The notes beneath the pieces are model-generated. The model searched no databases, was not told where the DNA came from, and saw only the letters and a list, made by a program, of their open reading frames with translations. A stretch of 53,773 nucleotides of DNA from an uncultured Bacilli bacterium (GTDB lineage: Bacteria; Bacillota_I; Bacilli_A; RF39; UBA660): contig CAKPJN010000009.1 of assembly GCA_934162665.1 (NCBI GenBank), positions 1 to 53,773 of the forward strand, in the 5' to 3' direction. This document shows, one piece after another, positions 1 through 7,063 of this stretch; within the stretch, counting starts at the first letter, position 1, and the number at the start of each line of letters is the position of its first letter. Both the position numbers and the translations under genes were made by a program.

Positions 1-96
1 TTAATCCTAGTTTTGGTAATTTTATTTGTTTGTCAATAATCTTTCACTATTTTAATGCACTTTCCTTATAAATAAAATAAAGAACAAGTAATTAAT

Positions 97-666
97 CTAC
101 TTATTCTTTGAAAGACATAAAATCTTTTTTACTTCTTCTTTATTAGTTTCTAAAACAGGGCTTTTTAAACTACCATTTAATTCTGGATAATTATTAAAAA
201 TATCTTTATATTTAGAAATATCATTACCATCAAACTTTAAAATTACTTCTGCACCAGTAAGTAAATAATAATTATCTTTATCAACAATAAGATTTTTTGT
301 GTAATCAGCAACTCTTTTTTCATCATTAATTTCTAACCATGAATGTAGATATAATTCACCTGCATTTTTAATGAAACCAACACATAATTTACTATTCTTA
401 AAGAAGTTAGCTAAATATAAATTACTATTACTAAGACCATAATATCTATTACTTGATTGAAGATCTTGAACTACTAAATCATTATGAAAACAATCTGATA
501 ATCTATAAAAATTAATCTTAATATTACCATCATCATATAAATAATCAAATTTTCCATTAGTAATATATTTATAATTTTTTCTTTCCTTCTTATAATTTGA
601 GGAAAGTGGCATAGTAAAATATTCAAGTGTTTTTAAAACATCATTATTCTCTAATTTACTTCTCAT
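97..666 (-). CDS. Transglutaminase-like small protein (hypothetical)
   Basis: This is a 189-residue cytoplasmic-looking protein with no signal peptide or membrane segment. Residues Cys59, His108 (in LHSWLEI) and Asp121 (in VADYT) are spaced like the Cys-His-Asp triad of transglutaminase/papain-fold proteins, where a His-x-Trp-x-Glu segment precedes a short strand ending in Asp-Tyr-Thr. That assignment is inferred from the motif and is not a firm family match. I start at the second ATG because GGAGG abuts the first ATG but lies 6 nt before the second. A promoter sits between it and the ABC-F gene, so it can be expressed alone. Substrate unknown. Confidence 0.6.
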   Translation of the reverse strand: MRSKLENNDVLKTLEYFTMPLSSNYKKERKNYKYITNGKFDYLYDDGNIKINFYRLSDCFHNDLVVQDLQSSNRYYGLSNSNLYLANFFKNSKLCVGFIKNAGELYLHSWLEINDEKRVADYTKNLIVDKDNYYLLTGAEVILKFDGNDISKYKDIFNNYPELNGSLKSPVLETNKEEVKKILCLSKNK

Positions 667-687
667 AAACATCCTCCATAATTTAAT

Positions 688-716
688 ATTTTAACATAAA
701 AATACAAAACTGTAAA
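688..716 (-). promoter_or_regulatory. Sigma-A-type promoter for the 97-666 gene
   Basis: On the minus strand TTTACA (711-716) is followed by 17 nt and TAAAAT (688-693). A TG one base before the -10 makes it an extended -10. The start codon lies about 20 nt downstream. Confidence 0.5.
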
Positions 717-720
717 ATAA

Positions 721-2307
721 TTACTTATCTAAGTTTAAATATTCTTCATAAGATAAACGTCTATCTATAATAGAACCATCATCTTTAATTTCAATAATTC
801 TGTTAGAAACAGTAGAATTCAATTCATAATCTCTAGAAGTAAAAAGTACTTCCCCATTAAAATTAACAAGACCTTTATTTAAAGAAGTTATACTTTCAAG
901 ATCTAAATGGTTAGTAGGCTCATCTAAAATCAAAAAGTTAGGAGCCTCAAGCATCATCTTAGACAACATACATCTTGCCTTTTCTCCACCTGACAATACA
1001 TTAACACTTTTAAATACATCTTCTCCAGAAAATAACATTCTTCCTAAGAAACCACGTAATACTGTCTCATCTTTTATATCATAAAATTGTCCTATCCACT
1101 CCATGATATTTTTTGAAGTATTAAAAAACCCAGTATTATCTTGAGGAAGATAAGAATATTTAATAGTCTTTCCCCATTCAATAGTTCCTTTATCGTATTT
1201 TTCTTTTCCAACTAATATATTAAATAATGTAGTCTTTGCAAAGTCATCATTAGCTAGAAAAGTAACTTTATCACCCTTTAAAATTGTAAATGACACTTTA
1301 TCAAGTACCTTTTTACCATCAACTACTTTTGTTAAATTAGAAACTTTTAATATTTCTTTACCTGATTCTTTTTCAACCTTAAAATCAATATATGGATATT
1401 TTCTAGAAGATGGTACTATTTCATCTAACTTAATTTTTTCAAGCATCTTCTTACGAGAAGTAGCCTGTTTTGATTTAGAAGCATTAGCACTAAATCTTGC
1501 GATGAAAGACTCTAATTCTTTAATCTTTTCTTCCTTCTTTTTATTAGATTCTCTCATTTGTTTTTGTAATAGTTCAGATGACTCATACCAGAAATCATAA
1601 TTACCAACATATAATTTAATTTTACCATAATCAATATCTGCAATATGTGTACATACCTTATTTAAAAAGTGTCTATCATGAGAAACTATTATAACAGTAT
1701 TATCAAAATTTATTAAAAATTCTTCTAACCACTTAATAGCACCAATATCCAAACTGTTAGTTGGTTCATCTAAAAGCAAAATATCAGGATTATCAAATAA
1801 AGCTTGAGCAAGTAATACCTTTACTCTCTCTTTAACTGGAATCTCTTTCATAAGCATATAATGAGAATTAATATCAACACCTAAATTACTTAATAAAGTA
1901 GAAGCATTAGCTTCAGCACTCCAACCATCTAACTCCATAAATTCAGCTTCCAAATTAGCGAGTTTCATTCCATCTTCTTCACTAAACTCAGTTTGGTTAT
2001 ACATCTTGTCTTTTTCAACCATAATATCATATAACTTTTTATTTCCCATAATAACAACATCTAAGACTCTTAATTCATCATATTGATAATGATCTTGTCT
2101 TAAAAAAGAAAGTCTCTCATCCCTAGAAATTACAACTTCCCCCGTTGTAGTTTCAACTTCACCTGATAATATCTTTAAAAAAGTAGACTTTCCACTTCCA
2201 TTGGCACCAATTAGTCCATAACAATTACCATTAGTAAATTTAATATTTACATCTTCAAATAAAGTTCTTTTTCCAAACTTTAAACTAACATTATTTACTT
2301 GAATCAT
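721..2307 (-). CDS. ABC-F family ATPase, YkpA/YbiT type
   Basis: This is a soluble protein of 528 residues with two ATP-binding cassettes and no membrane segment, the architecture of ABC-F translation factors acting at the ribosomal E site. Cassette 1 has Walker A GANGSGKST (residues 34-42) and Walker B ILLLDEPTNSLD, but its LSGGQ signature is replaced by PVKERVKVLLAQALF, as in the YbiT/YkpA branch. The IIVSHDRHFLNKVCTHIADIDYG stretch also fits that branch. Cassette 2 keeps LSGGEKARCML and FLILDEPTNHLD, but its Walker A is degenerate (ANDDFAKTT). A Lys/Glu-rich linker of about 60 residues joins the cassettes. GAGGTG precedes the ATG. Family placement is secure; the cellular role is unknown, and resistance is not implied. 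Confidence 0.9.
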   Translation of the reverse strand: MIQVNNVSLKFGKRTLFEDVNIKFTNGNCYGLIGANGSGKSTFLKILSGEVETTTGEVVISRDERLSFLRQDHYQYDELRVLDVVIMGNKKLYDIMVEKDKMYNQTEFSEEDGMKLANLEAEFMELDGWSAEANASTLLSNLGVDINSHYMLMKEIPVKERVKVLLAQALFDNPDILLLDEPTNSLDIGAIKWLEEFLINFDNTVIIVSHDRHFLNKVCTHIADIDYGKIKLYVGNYDFWYESSELLQKQMRESNKKKEEKIKELESFIARFSANASKSKQATSRKKMLEKIKLDEIVPSSRKYPYIDFKVEKESGKEILKVSNLTKVVDGKKVLDKVSFTILKGDKVTFLANDDFAKTTLFNILVGKEKYDKGTIEWGKTIKYSYLPQDNTGFFNTSKNIMEWIGQFYDIKDETVLRGFLGRMLFSGEDVFKSVNVLSGGEKARCMLSKMMLEAPNFLILDEPTNHLDLESITSLNKGLVNFNGEVLFTSRDYELNSTVSNRIIEIKDDGSIIDRRLSYEEYLNLDK

Positions 2308-2370
2308 TTTATCACCTCAAAGCCCTTTAATTTTACTATAAATAAGAAAAAAAAACAAGAAAGAATAAAA

Positions 2371-3397
2371 TTATCTAACTAGTCTTTTACCCTTCTTGTT
2401 TTCCAATCTATCTATTAAGTTTTGTTTTAATAAATTTGACATCTCAAGAATCTCACTCATAACTAACTCACTAACAACATTAATATCAACTATATACTGT
2501 TTAAAATTATTTTCAATATCAGGAATATTCTTTTTATATTTACAAATTCCAAATCTATAATTATTACTATTAAAAGGAAATATATAATTATTATCAGAAA
2601 GCACTATAGACTGATTTTCTAAATCATTAATCATATTATCTAATTTTTTTAAAAATTCTAAACAAACACTTTCATATTTATCAACAATTATATCTAAATT
2701 AGAATCTATATCATCACCTAGATTATCTTTATACCTTTTAAATATAGACTTATGTAACTCTAAATCATCCATATATAAAAACATAGTAGAAAATTCATGA
2801 TCAATAGGTGGTGACATTTTAAGCAACTTATCATTTTCATAGATCATACCAACATTCTCATAATGATAATTTTGATCAGTTTTTAGTACAGATAACAAAA
2901 CCTGCATAGCTAATTTTTCTCCCAAAAATTTATTTTCTAAAATAAATTTAGAATTAAATATCGAAGTATAATCATAAGACTTCATACAATAATTCTCATA
3001 ATTATCAATATCAACAGAAGAATCAGGATATTTTCTAAAATACTCTAACAAGTTTACTATTTTTTGATTTTTATCTAATACATTAGGTACAACTGTTCCA
3101 TAATTATAATACTTTGGAATTTCATCACTATAATGATCACAAATACCTAATTGATATACCGGAGCTGACTCATCAAAATAATTATGAATTAAATAAGACC
3201 AAATAACTTCACTATATGCAAAAAAAAGGTGTAGTAAGTGGTTTAGTTTTAGAAAGAGGCTTAAAAATAAATTCTTTTTCATCTTTTAAAAACACAGGGA
3301 AAAACTTTTGACTCTTAACCTTTCCTTGTGCTTCTACATCAAGATTTCTAATCCTTTTATAATAATCAAGTATTAAAACATCATAATTTATTTTCAT
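2371..3397 (-). pseudogene. HipA-like kinase-fold protein, frameshifted in a T8 tract
   Basis: Two overlapping reading frames on the minus strand form one protein. The first (from 3397) ends ...KPLTTPFF then runs into a stop. The second continues FAYSEVIWSY to the stop at 2371. They meet in a run of eight T (plus-strand A8 near 3224-3231); removing one T restores a single frame of about 341 residues. The N-terminal FKPLSKTKPLTTPFFAYSEV segment and a central YHYENVG ... PPIDHE pair resemble the nucleotide-binding and catalytic/metal loops of HipA-type kinases. That family call is tentative. It is third in a tandem of kinase-fold genes and starts 10 nt after its neighbour. The shift could be a sequencing error, phase variation or true decay. 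Confidence 0.65.
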
Positions 3398-3406
3398 TTT
3401 ATCACT

Positions 3407-4099
3407 CTATCTAACCTTTCTTTTTAAATACTCACCTAAATTTTCTTCGACCATATCATCTTCTAAACAATCAATAACTGAATCATTTTCATTTAAAGAA
3501 AGATATTGTCTCTTAAGATTCTTTAATTCATTACAATACTTATTTTTTATTAACCATCTACCCATAACCTGATAAACAAAATAGAAAGAAAATTCTTCTA
3601 AATTATAACCTATTGATATATTAGCATCATAACCAGTTTCTTCCCCTGTTAAATATTTACCACAATCAACTAGATAACAGCCATTATTAAAAACTGTATT
3701 TTCCAAATTAGAATCAGATACTAAAACTCTATTATCACCTAAAAGTATAAAATCATCACGTAAAATCTTTAACTCATTAATTAAACTAGACCTATCCAAA
3801 TTAAGTAAATTATCATAACCTAAATCTTCTATATATTTAGATATATAACCATGAAAATTTCTTTTCTTATCTAAAATACTTTCCTTAGGTAAGATAATTC
3901 GTTTAGTAGGAATATTTTTAAAATAATTAACTTTTTCCTTAGTAATTGATTCTTTTATAGAACAATAAGGTCTATATAACTTATAAGCATCATCATTAAT
4001 TAAATAAACGTCTGATGTACTGCCACTACCTAAAGATTTAAAACACTTCATATCATAAGGATTAAGTCTAATCTTTTTATTACCAACTCTAAATTTCAT
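3407..4099 (-). CDS. Kinase-fold protein (second of tandem set)
   Basis: This 230-residue protein has a recognisable protein-kinase-like layout. There is a glycine-rich loop GSGSTSDVY near residues 25-33, a strand with the lysine candidate AYKLY, a hinge KYIEDLGYDNLL, a catalytic-loop-like DSNLENTVF, and a metal-loop-like LVDCGKY in place of DFG. The HRD histidine/arginine is not evident, so activity is uncertain. No membrane segment is seen. Its ATG overlaps the stop of the preceding paralogue (TAATG), implying coupled translation. The C-terminus ...EYLKRKVR echoes ...SYVKRLVR and ...GKRLVR in the two neighbours. A pseudokinase or small-molecule kinase is equally possible. Confidence 0.6.
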   Translation of the reverse strand: MKFRVGNKKIRLNPYDMKCFKSLGSGSTSDVYLINDDAYKLYRPYCSIKESITKEKVNYFKNIPTKRIILPKESILDKKRNFHGYISKYIEDLGYDNLLNLDRSSLINELKILRDDFILLGDNRVLVSDSNLENTVFNNGCYLVDCGKYLTGEETGYDANISIGYNLEEFSFYFVYQVMGRWLIKNKYCNELKNLKRQYLSLNENDSVIDCLEDDMVEENLGEYLKRKVR

Positions 4100-4770
4100 T
4101 ATCTAACAAGCCTCTTAACATAACTTGAAACAGTATCTTTAGAGTTAATTTCATTCTTCATAACCTCACCAACAAACAATTCTGAATCTAAAAAATGATC
4201 TGCTAACTTTTCTTTATTTTTCTTAGAAATAGAAACATTATATGTCATCAATTCATTAACAATAAAATGATTCAACTTTAAGATATTTTCATGTTTTAAC
4301 TTTTCTACAGAAACATCATCTCTAAATATATAACTACCAGGATCTGTAATATAAATATTACCATCAAATAATAAATTATCCATAATAAAATCTTCTACAT
4401 CAACATGATTATTAGATAATAAACACAAATCTTCATAAATCAAATTCAATTCATCTAAAAACTTAATCATATTAACATTCGATATTAAAGAATGTGGATA
4501 TCTTTCAATATATTTTAATACATAACCCAAAAATTTATTAGTAGCATTATGAATAGACTCAACTGAAAGTAAAATCCTATTAGTTGAAATTTTTGATAAA
4601 CGCTCTACATCTTTCTCACTCAATCTATCCTTACGAGAAAAATCTTTATAAATTTTCAAAGCTTTATCCTTATAACGATAAACACAAGCCTCGTTACCTT
4701 CAGCTTCATACATATATTCTAAATCCAAATCAGAAAACTCATACTTTTTATTTCCAATAAACATTATCAT
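4099..4770 (-). CDS. Kinase-fold protein (first of tandem set)
   Basis: A 223-residue paralogue of the next gene, sharing the order of motifs: a weak glycine-poor loop AEGNEACVYRY, the lysine candidate ALKIYKDF, LGYVLKYIERYP as hinge, DVEDFIMDNLLF as catalytic loop with Asp and Asn retained, and ITDPGSY in place of DFG. It is more divergent in the nucleotide loop than its neighbour. I choose the ATG at 4770 because GGGGG lies 8 nt upstream; the longer frame begins at TTG inside that SD. It heads a three-gene operon behind a good promoter just past the stop of oapA. Function unknown. Confidence 0.6.
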   Translation of the reverse strand: MIMFIGNKKYEFSDLDLEYMYEAEGNEACVYRYKDKALKIYKDFSRKDRLSEKDVERLSKISTNRILLSVESIHNATNKFLGYVLKYIERYPHSLISNVNMIKFLDELNLIYEDLCLLSNNHVDVEDFIMDNLLFDGNIYITDPGSYIFRDDVSVEKLKHENILKLNHFIVNELMTYNVSISKKNKEKLADHFLDSELFVGEVMKNEINSKDTVSSYVKRLVR

Positions 4771-4828
4771 AATCCTAACCCCCAAAGAATTACCATAAAA
4801 TTAAATAATTCGTTCAAAACTAACGCAT

Positions 4829-4857
4829 ATTATATCACAAATCCATTAATTTGTCCA
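4829..4857 (-). promoter_or_regulatory. Promoter of the kinase-fold trio
   Basis: Minus strand TGGACA (4852-4857), 17 nt, TATAAT (4829-4834). It starts immediately after the stop codon of the upstream oapA-like gene and leaves a leader of about 50 nt before the ATG at 4770. Confidence 0.65.
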
Positions 4858-5466
4858 CTATTTACAATGATAAAAGTATGAGACAAATTTAGAAAACTCA
4901 TATAAAATAATATCACTTTTATTAATCGCAAAACTTTTTCCTAATGCTTTTCCTCCAATTGTTAATGACGCAATAATAGACGCAACAATTAAACCTGTTA
5001 AAACTAAATCAAAATGATAATCCGTATAGAAAATTGTAGTAATAGTAGTACCTGCCGCACCTGATATTATCCCACAAATATCTCCAACCACATCACAACA
5101 AAAACTAGAAACTTTATCTGCATTCTTCTTAAACTTAACCGCAATATCTGCACCTCTTACTTTTCTAGAATTCATTGAATGAAAAATCTTTTCAGTAGCT
5201 GTTGTAACTGAAACTCCAATTATATCAAATAAAATTCCTACTAAAATAAATATTAAAGTTATAATAATACCAAATATTAAAGATAAATTAGGAATAGTTA
5301 TAGAAGAAATAAATGATAAACAAAATGATAATACAAATGCAATAATAACAATAGTTAAAATCCATTTAATATTTACTCTTTCCTTCTTTATTTTTTCCTT
5401 TCTCCTAGTTTGAACTTTTAAATTTTTTAATTCATCTCTTGAACTTTTCTTACTAAAATTAATCAC
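4858..5466 (-). CDS. oapA: OapA-like OLE-RNA-associated membrane protein
   Basis: A 202-residue integral membrane protein with a basic, cytoplasmic N-terminus (residues 10-32 rich in Lys/Arg) and about four hydrophobic segments (near 35-55, 60-85, 127-147 and 151-173). The central region carries FDIIGVSVTTATEKIFHSM, RKVRGAD and SSFCCDVVGDICGIISGAAG. The Asp125-x3-Asp129 pair matches the DxxxD motif known as essential in OapA, the partner of OLE RNA. OapA is known to bind OLE RNA at the membrane and to affect magnesium tolerance; the family is distantly like DUF21/CorB proteins. The start is GTG with GAAAGG upstream. It lies directly downstream of the putative OLE RNA, with its own promoter. 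Confidence 0.75.
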   Translation of the reverse strand: MINFSKKSSRDELKNLKVQTRRKEKIKKERVNIKWILTIVIIAFVLSFCLSFISSITIPNLSLIFGIIITLIFILVGILFDIIGVSVTTATEKIFHSMNSRKVRGADIAVKFKKNADKVSSFCCDVVGDICGIISGAAGTTITTIFYTDYHFDLVLTGLIVASIIASLTIGGKALGKSFAINKSDIILYEFSKFVSYFYHCK

Positions 5467-5487
5467 TATTATTCAACCTTTCAATAT

Positions 5488-5517
5488 ATTATAAGATAAT
5501 TTTATCATACATATCAA
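5488..5517 (-). promoter_or_regulatory. Promoter of the oapA-like gene
   Basis: Minus strand TTGATA (5512-5517), 18 nt, TATAAT (5488-5493), placed just after the U-tract that ends the RNA block. This suggests the protein can be made independently of the RNA. Confidence 0.5.
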
Positions 5518-5525
5518 TTTTATCC

Positions 5526-6125
5526 AAAAAAAAAATTAATGGCGTAAGATATAGTAAACTTTGAGTCTTAGGTCAAGTAGGATTTCCCTAGCTTCTACAT
5601 ATTCGTTACCAAATATGTGGTTCCCCTTTAAAGAAGCTAATACGTCGTTTCCGAGGCGCATGACTTGATTACCACTTAGTACCCACTGCAATCCTATATC
5701 TGGTACACTCTAGGAGATTTCCCCACCAACATTTTATTATTAATTCTTTTTTGCAATAGTCATTTCAAAACGCAATTTTTATAAAAGTCGGCCGGCCTTT
5801 ATAAAAAAGATCATTTATCCCAGAACCATCACTCAAGACAAGCTACGCTGCACATAACTTTCGCCACAATACAGGTTCAATCCTATCCCGTAATAAGTCC
5901 ATCAGTAAGAAACGTATAGGCTTACCACAATAATAGGTCTCCACAGATGCTGGGTCGGTTGTCGTATGCCATTACGATCGCCCATCATCTTAACATCTCC
6001 AGCATTCACCCCAAACTGGGCGTAAGAAGCAAACACCAAAGGTTTCACAGATATGCTCTTTAATGGTTTTTTAATCCCATCTTCATAATAAAATAATTGA
6101 CTAGAATAGTGTGCCATCAATTACG
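5526..6125 (-). ncRNA. ole: Putative OLE RNA (ornate large extremophilic RNA)
   Basis: About 600 nt without a credible gene, clearly GC-richer than its surroundings and packed with inverted repeats, which is typical of a large structured RNA. Examples are TAGCTTCT...AGAAGCTA enclosing ACATATT...AATATGT (5585-5640), a TAGG-GAAA-TCCTA hairpin beside it, and a long AT stem capped by GGCCGGCC (5776-5807). It begins just after a TTGACA-N17-TATAAT promoter and ends in a run of ten T on its own strand (5526-5535). OLE RNA is known to be about 600 nt, and its gene usually sits directly upstream of oapA, as here. I identify it from size, context and partner, not from a covariance search. Confidence 0.75.
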
Positions 6126-6131
6126 AGATAC

Positions 6132-6160
6132 ATTATATCAAAAATATTAAAAAATGTCAA
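6132..6160 (-). promoter_or_regulatory. Consensus promoter of the OLE-like RNA
   Basis: Minus strand TTGACA (6155-6160), exactly 17 nt, TATAAT (6132-6137): a perfect sigma-A match. The expected transcript start is near 6125 and no ribosome binding site follows, as expected for an abundant non-coding RNA. Confidence 0.8.
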
Positions 6161-6225
6161 GTTTACACAACCAATCGCAATCATACCTCGTATAATAAAA
6201 TATGATTACAACTAAATAAATTATT

Positions 6226-6251
6226 AAAAAAACTAGATAAAATTTATCTAG
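6226..6251 (-). terminator. Rho-independent terminator after the glucosaminidase gene
   Basis: The minus strand folds CTAGATAAATTTTATCTAG (6233-6251) followed by seven T. It lies a few bases after the stop at 6258. Confidence 0.8.
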
Positions 6252-6257
6252 CTTAAT

Positions 6258-6938
6258 CTAATTCGCTCTAATTGAATTAACATAACTATGAATTTTTGCT
6301 GTCCAAGCACTACTTTCAGCATACCTAGGCGCAATCGTATCAATTGTTGTTAAACCTCTAGCATAATAATTACGATATAAATTATCAATAAAACCAATAA
6401 TACCCTCATCTAAAGTAGCAAAAGCCTTATATTGACCACCATTACATCCAGGTGAGCCTTTTTGTCCACCAACATTGTTACAATATCTTACTAATTTACT
6501 ACAATTAGATTTACAACCAGTTTCATGTAACATAATAGCAACTGCAATATAAGGATCTACACCCTTCTCAATACACTTACTAGCAATTAAATAACCTTTA
6601 CCAGCTATATAACCATTCCCTAAATTTTTATCTAATTTAGCAGCTAACTCCTCCATAGTCATTCCTTCATATACTTCAATTCTTGGAGGAATAATAATAG
6701 ATGCAGGAACAGTTTCCATTTCTACCTCAGAAAAAGTAGAAATGGGAGTGCTATTACTCATTTGTTTTACCATAGTATTAGGAGAAACTGCCATGTTTTT
6801 TATATCTATTTCATCATAACTAATTACTGTATCAGACTTCTTATTAAGTGCTTCATTTCTTTGAATCATAATAGCTAAAGAGAAAATAAAAACACTAAGT
6901 ATAGTAAGTAGACCACTAATAATTTTAGCTTTTCTCAA
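6258..6938 (-). CDS. Membrane-anchored glucosaminidase-domain wall hydrolase
   Basis: This 226-residue exported protein has an N-terminal hydrophobic segment (about residues 6-25) acting as signal anchor, a linker to about residue 85, and a C-terminal lysozyme-fold domain. The domain contains GKGYLIASKCIEKGVDPYIA, VAIMLHETG with the likely catalytic Glu, a glycine-rich NNVGGQKGSPGCNGG loop, and YAESSAWTAKIHSYVNSI. This is the pattern of the mannosyl-glycoprotein endo-beta-N-acetylglucosaminidase (GH73-like) family, which cuts peptidoglycan glycan strands. Four or more cysteines in the domain suggest disulfides. The start is TTG with GAGGTG about 8 nt upstream. It has its own promoter and terminator, so it is monocistronic. 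Confidence 0.8.
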   Translation of the reverse strand: MRKAKIISGLLTILSVFIFSLAIMIQRNEALNKKSDTVISYDEIDIKNMAVSPNTMVKQMSNSTPISTFSEVEMETVPASIIIPPRIEVYEGMTMEELAAKLDKNLGNGYIAGKGYLIASKCIEKGVDPYIAVAIMLHETGCKSNCSKLVRYCNNVGGQKGSPGCNGGQYKAFATLDEGIIGFIDNLYRNYYARGLTTIDTIAPRYAESSAWTAKIHSYVNSIRAN

Positions 6939-6953
6939 CTAAATTCACCTCAT

Positions 6954-6973
6954 TTGTTACCATCTTGTAACAA
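6954..6973. promoter_or_regulatory. Inverted repeat in the glucosaminidase leader (possible operator)
   Basis: TTGTTAC and GTAACAA are perfect 7-base arms separated by 6 bases, lying between the -10 box and the ribosome binding site. It could be an operator or a leader hairpin; no U-tract follows, so it is not a terminator. Confidence 0.4.
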
Positions 6974-6977
6974 CTAT

Positions 6978-7007
6978 ATTTTATCATTAATAACTATTAT
7001 TTGTCAA
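6978..7007 (-). promoter_or_regulatory. Promoter of the glucosaminidase gene
   Basis: Minus strand TTGACA (7002-7007), 18 nt, TAAAAT (6978-6983). Confidence 0.6.
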
Positions 7008-7063
7008 ATTACCAAAACTATAATAAAAAGTATGATATATTATATGAATCAATCACTGCAATA

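Noticed and set aside
2345..2405. AACAAGAA...TTCTTGTT arms followed by T-run after the HipA-like gene
   Set aside because: The loop is nearly 40 nt and the stem lies partly in coding sequence; only suggestive of a terminator.
5785..5800. GGCCGGCC palindrome resembling a cloning or restriction scar
   Set aside because: It caps a long AT stem inside the structured RNA and has no vector-like sequence around it.
5902..6120. A 72-codon frame within the GC-richer block
   Set aside because: It has no ribosome binding site, lies at the very 5' end of the promoter-driven structured RNA and matches no protein family; better explained as part of the OLE-like RNA.
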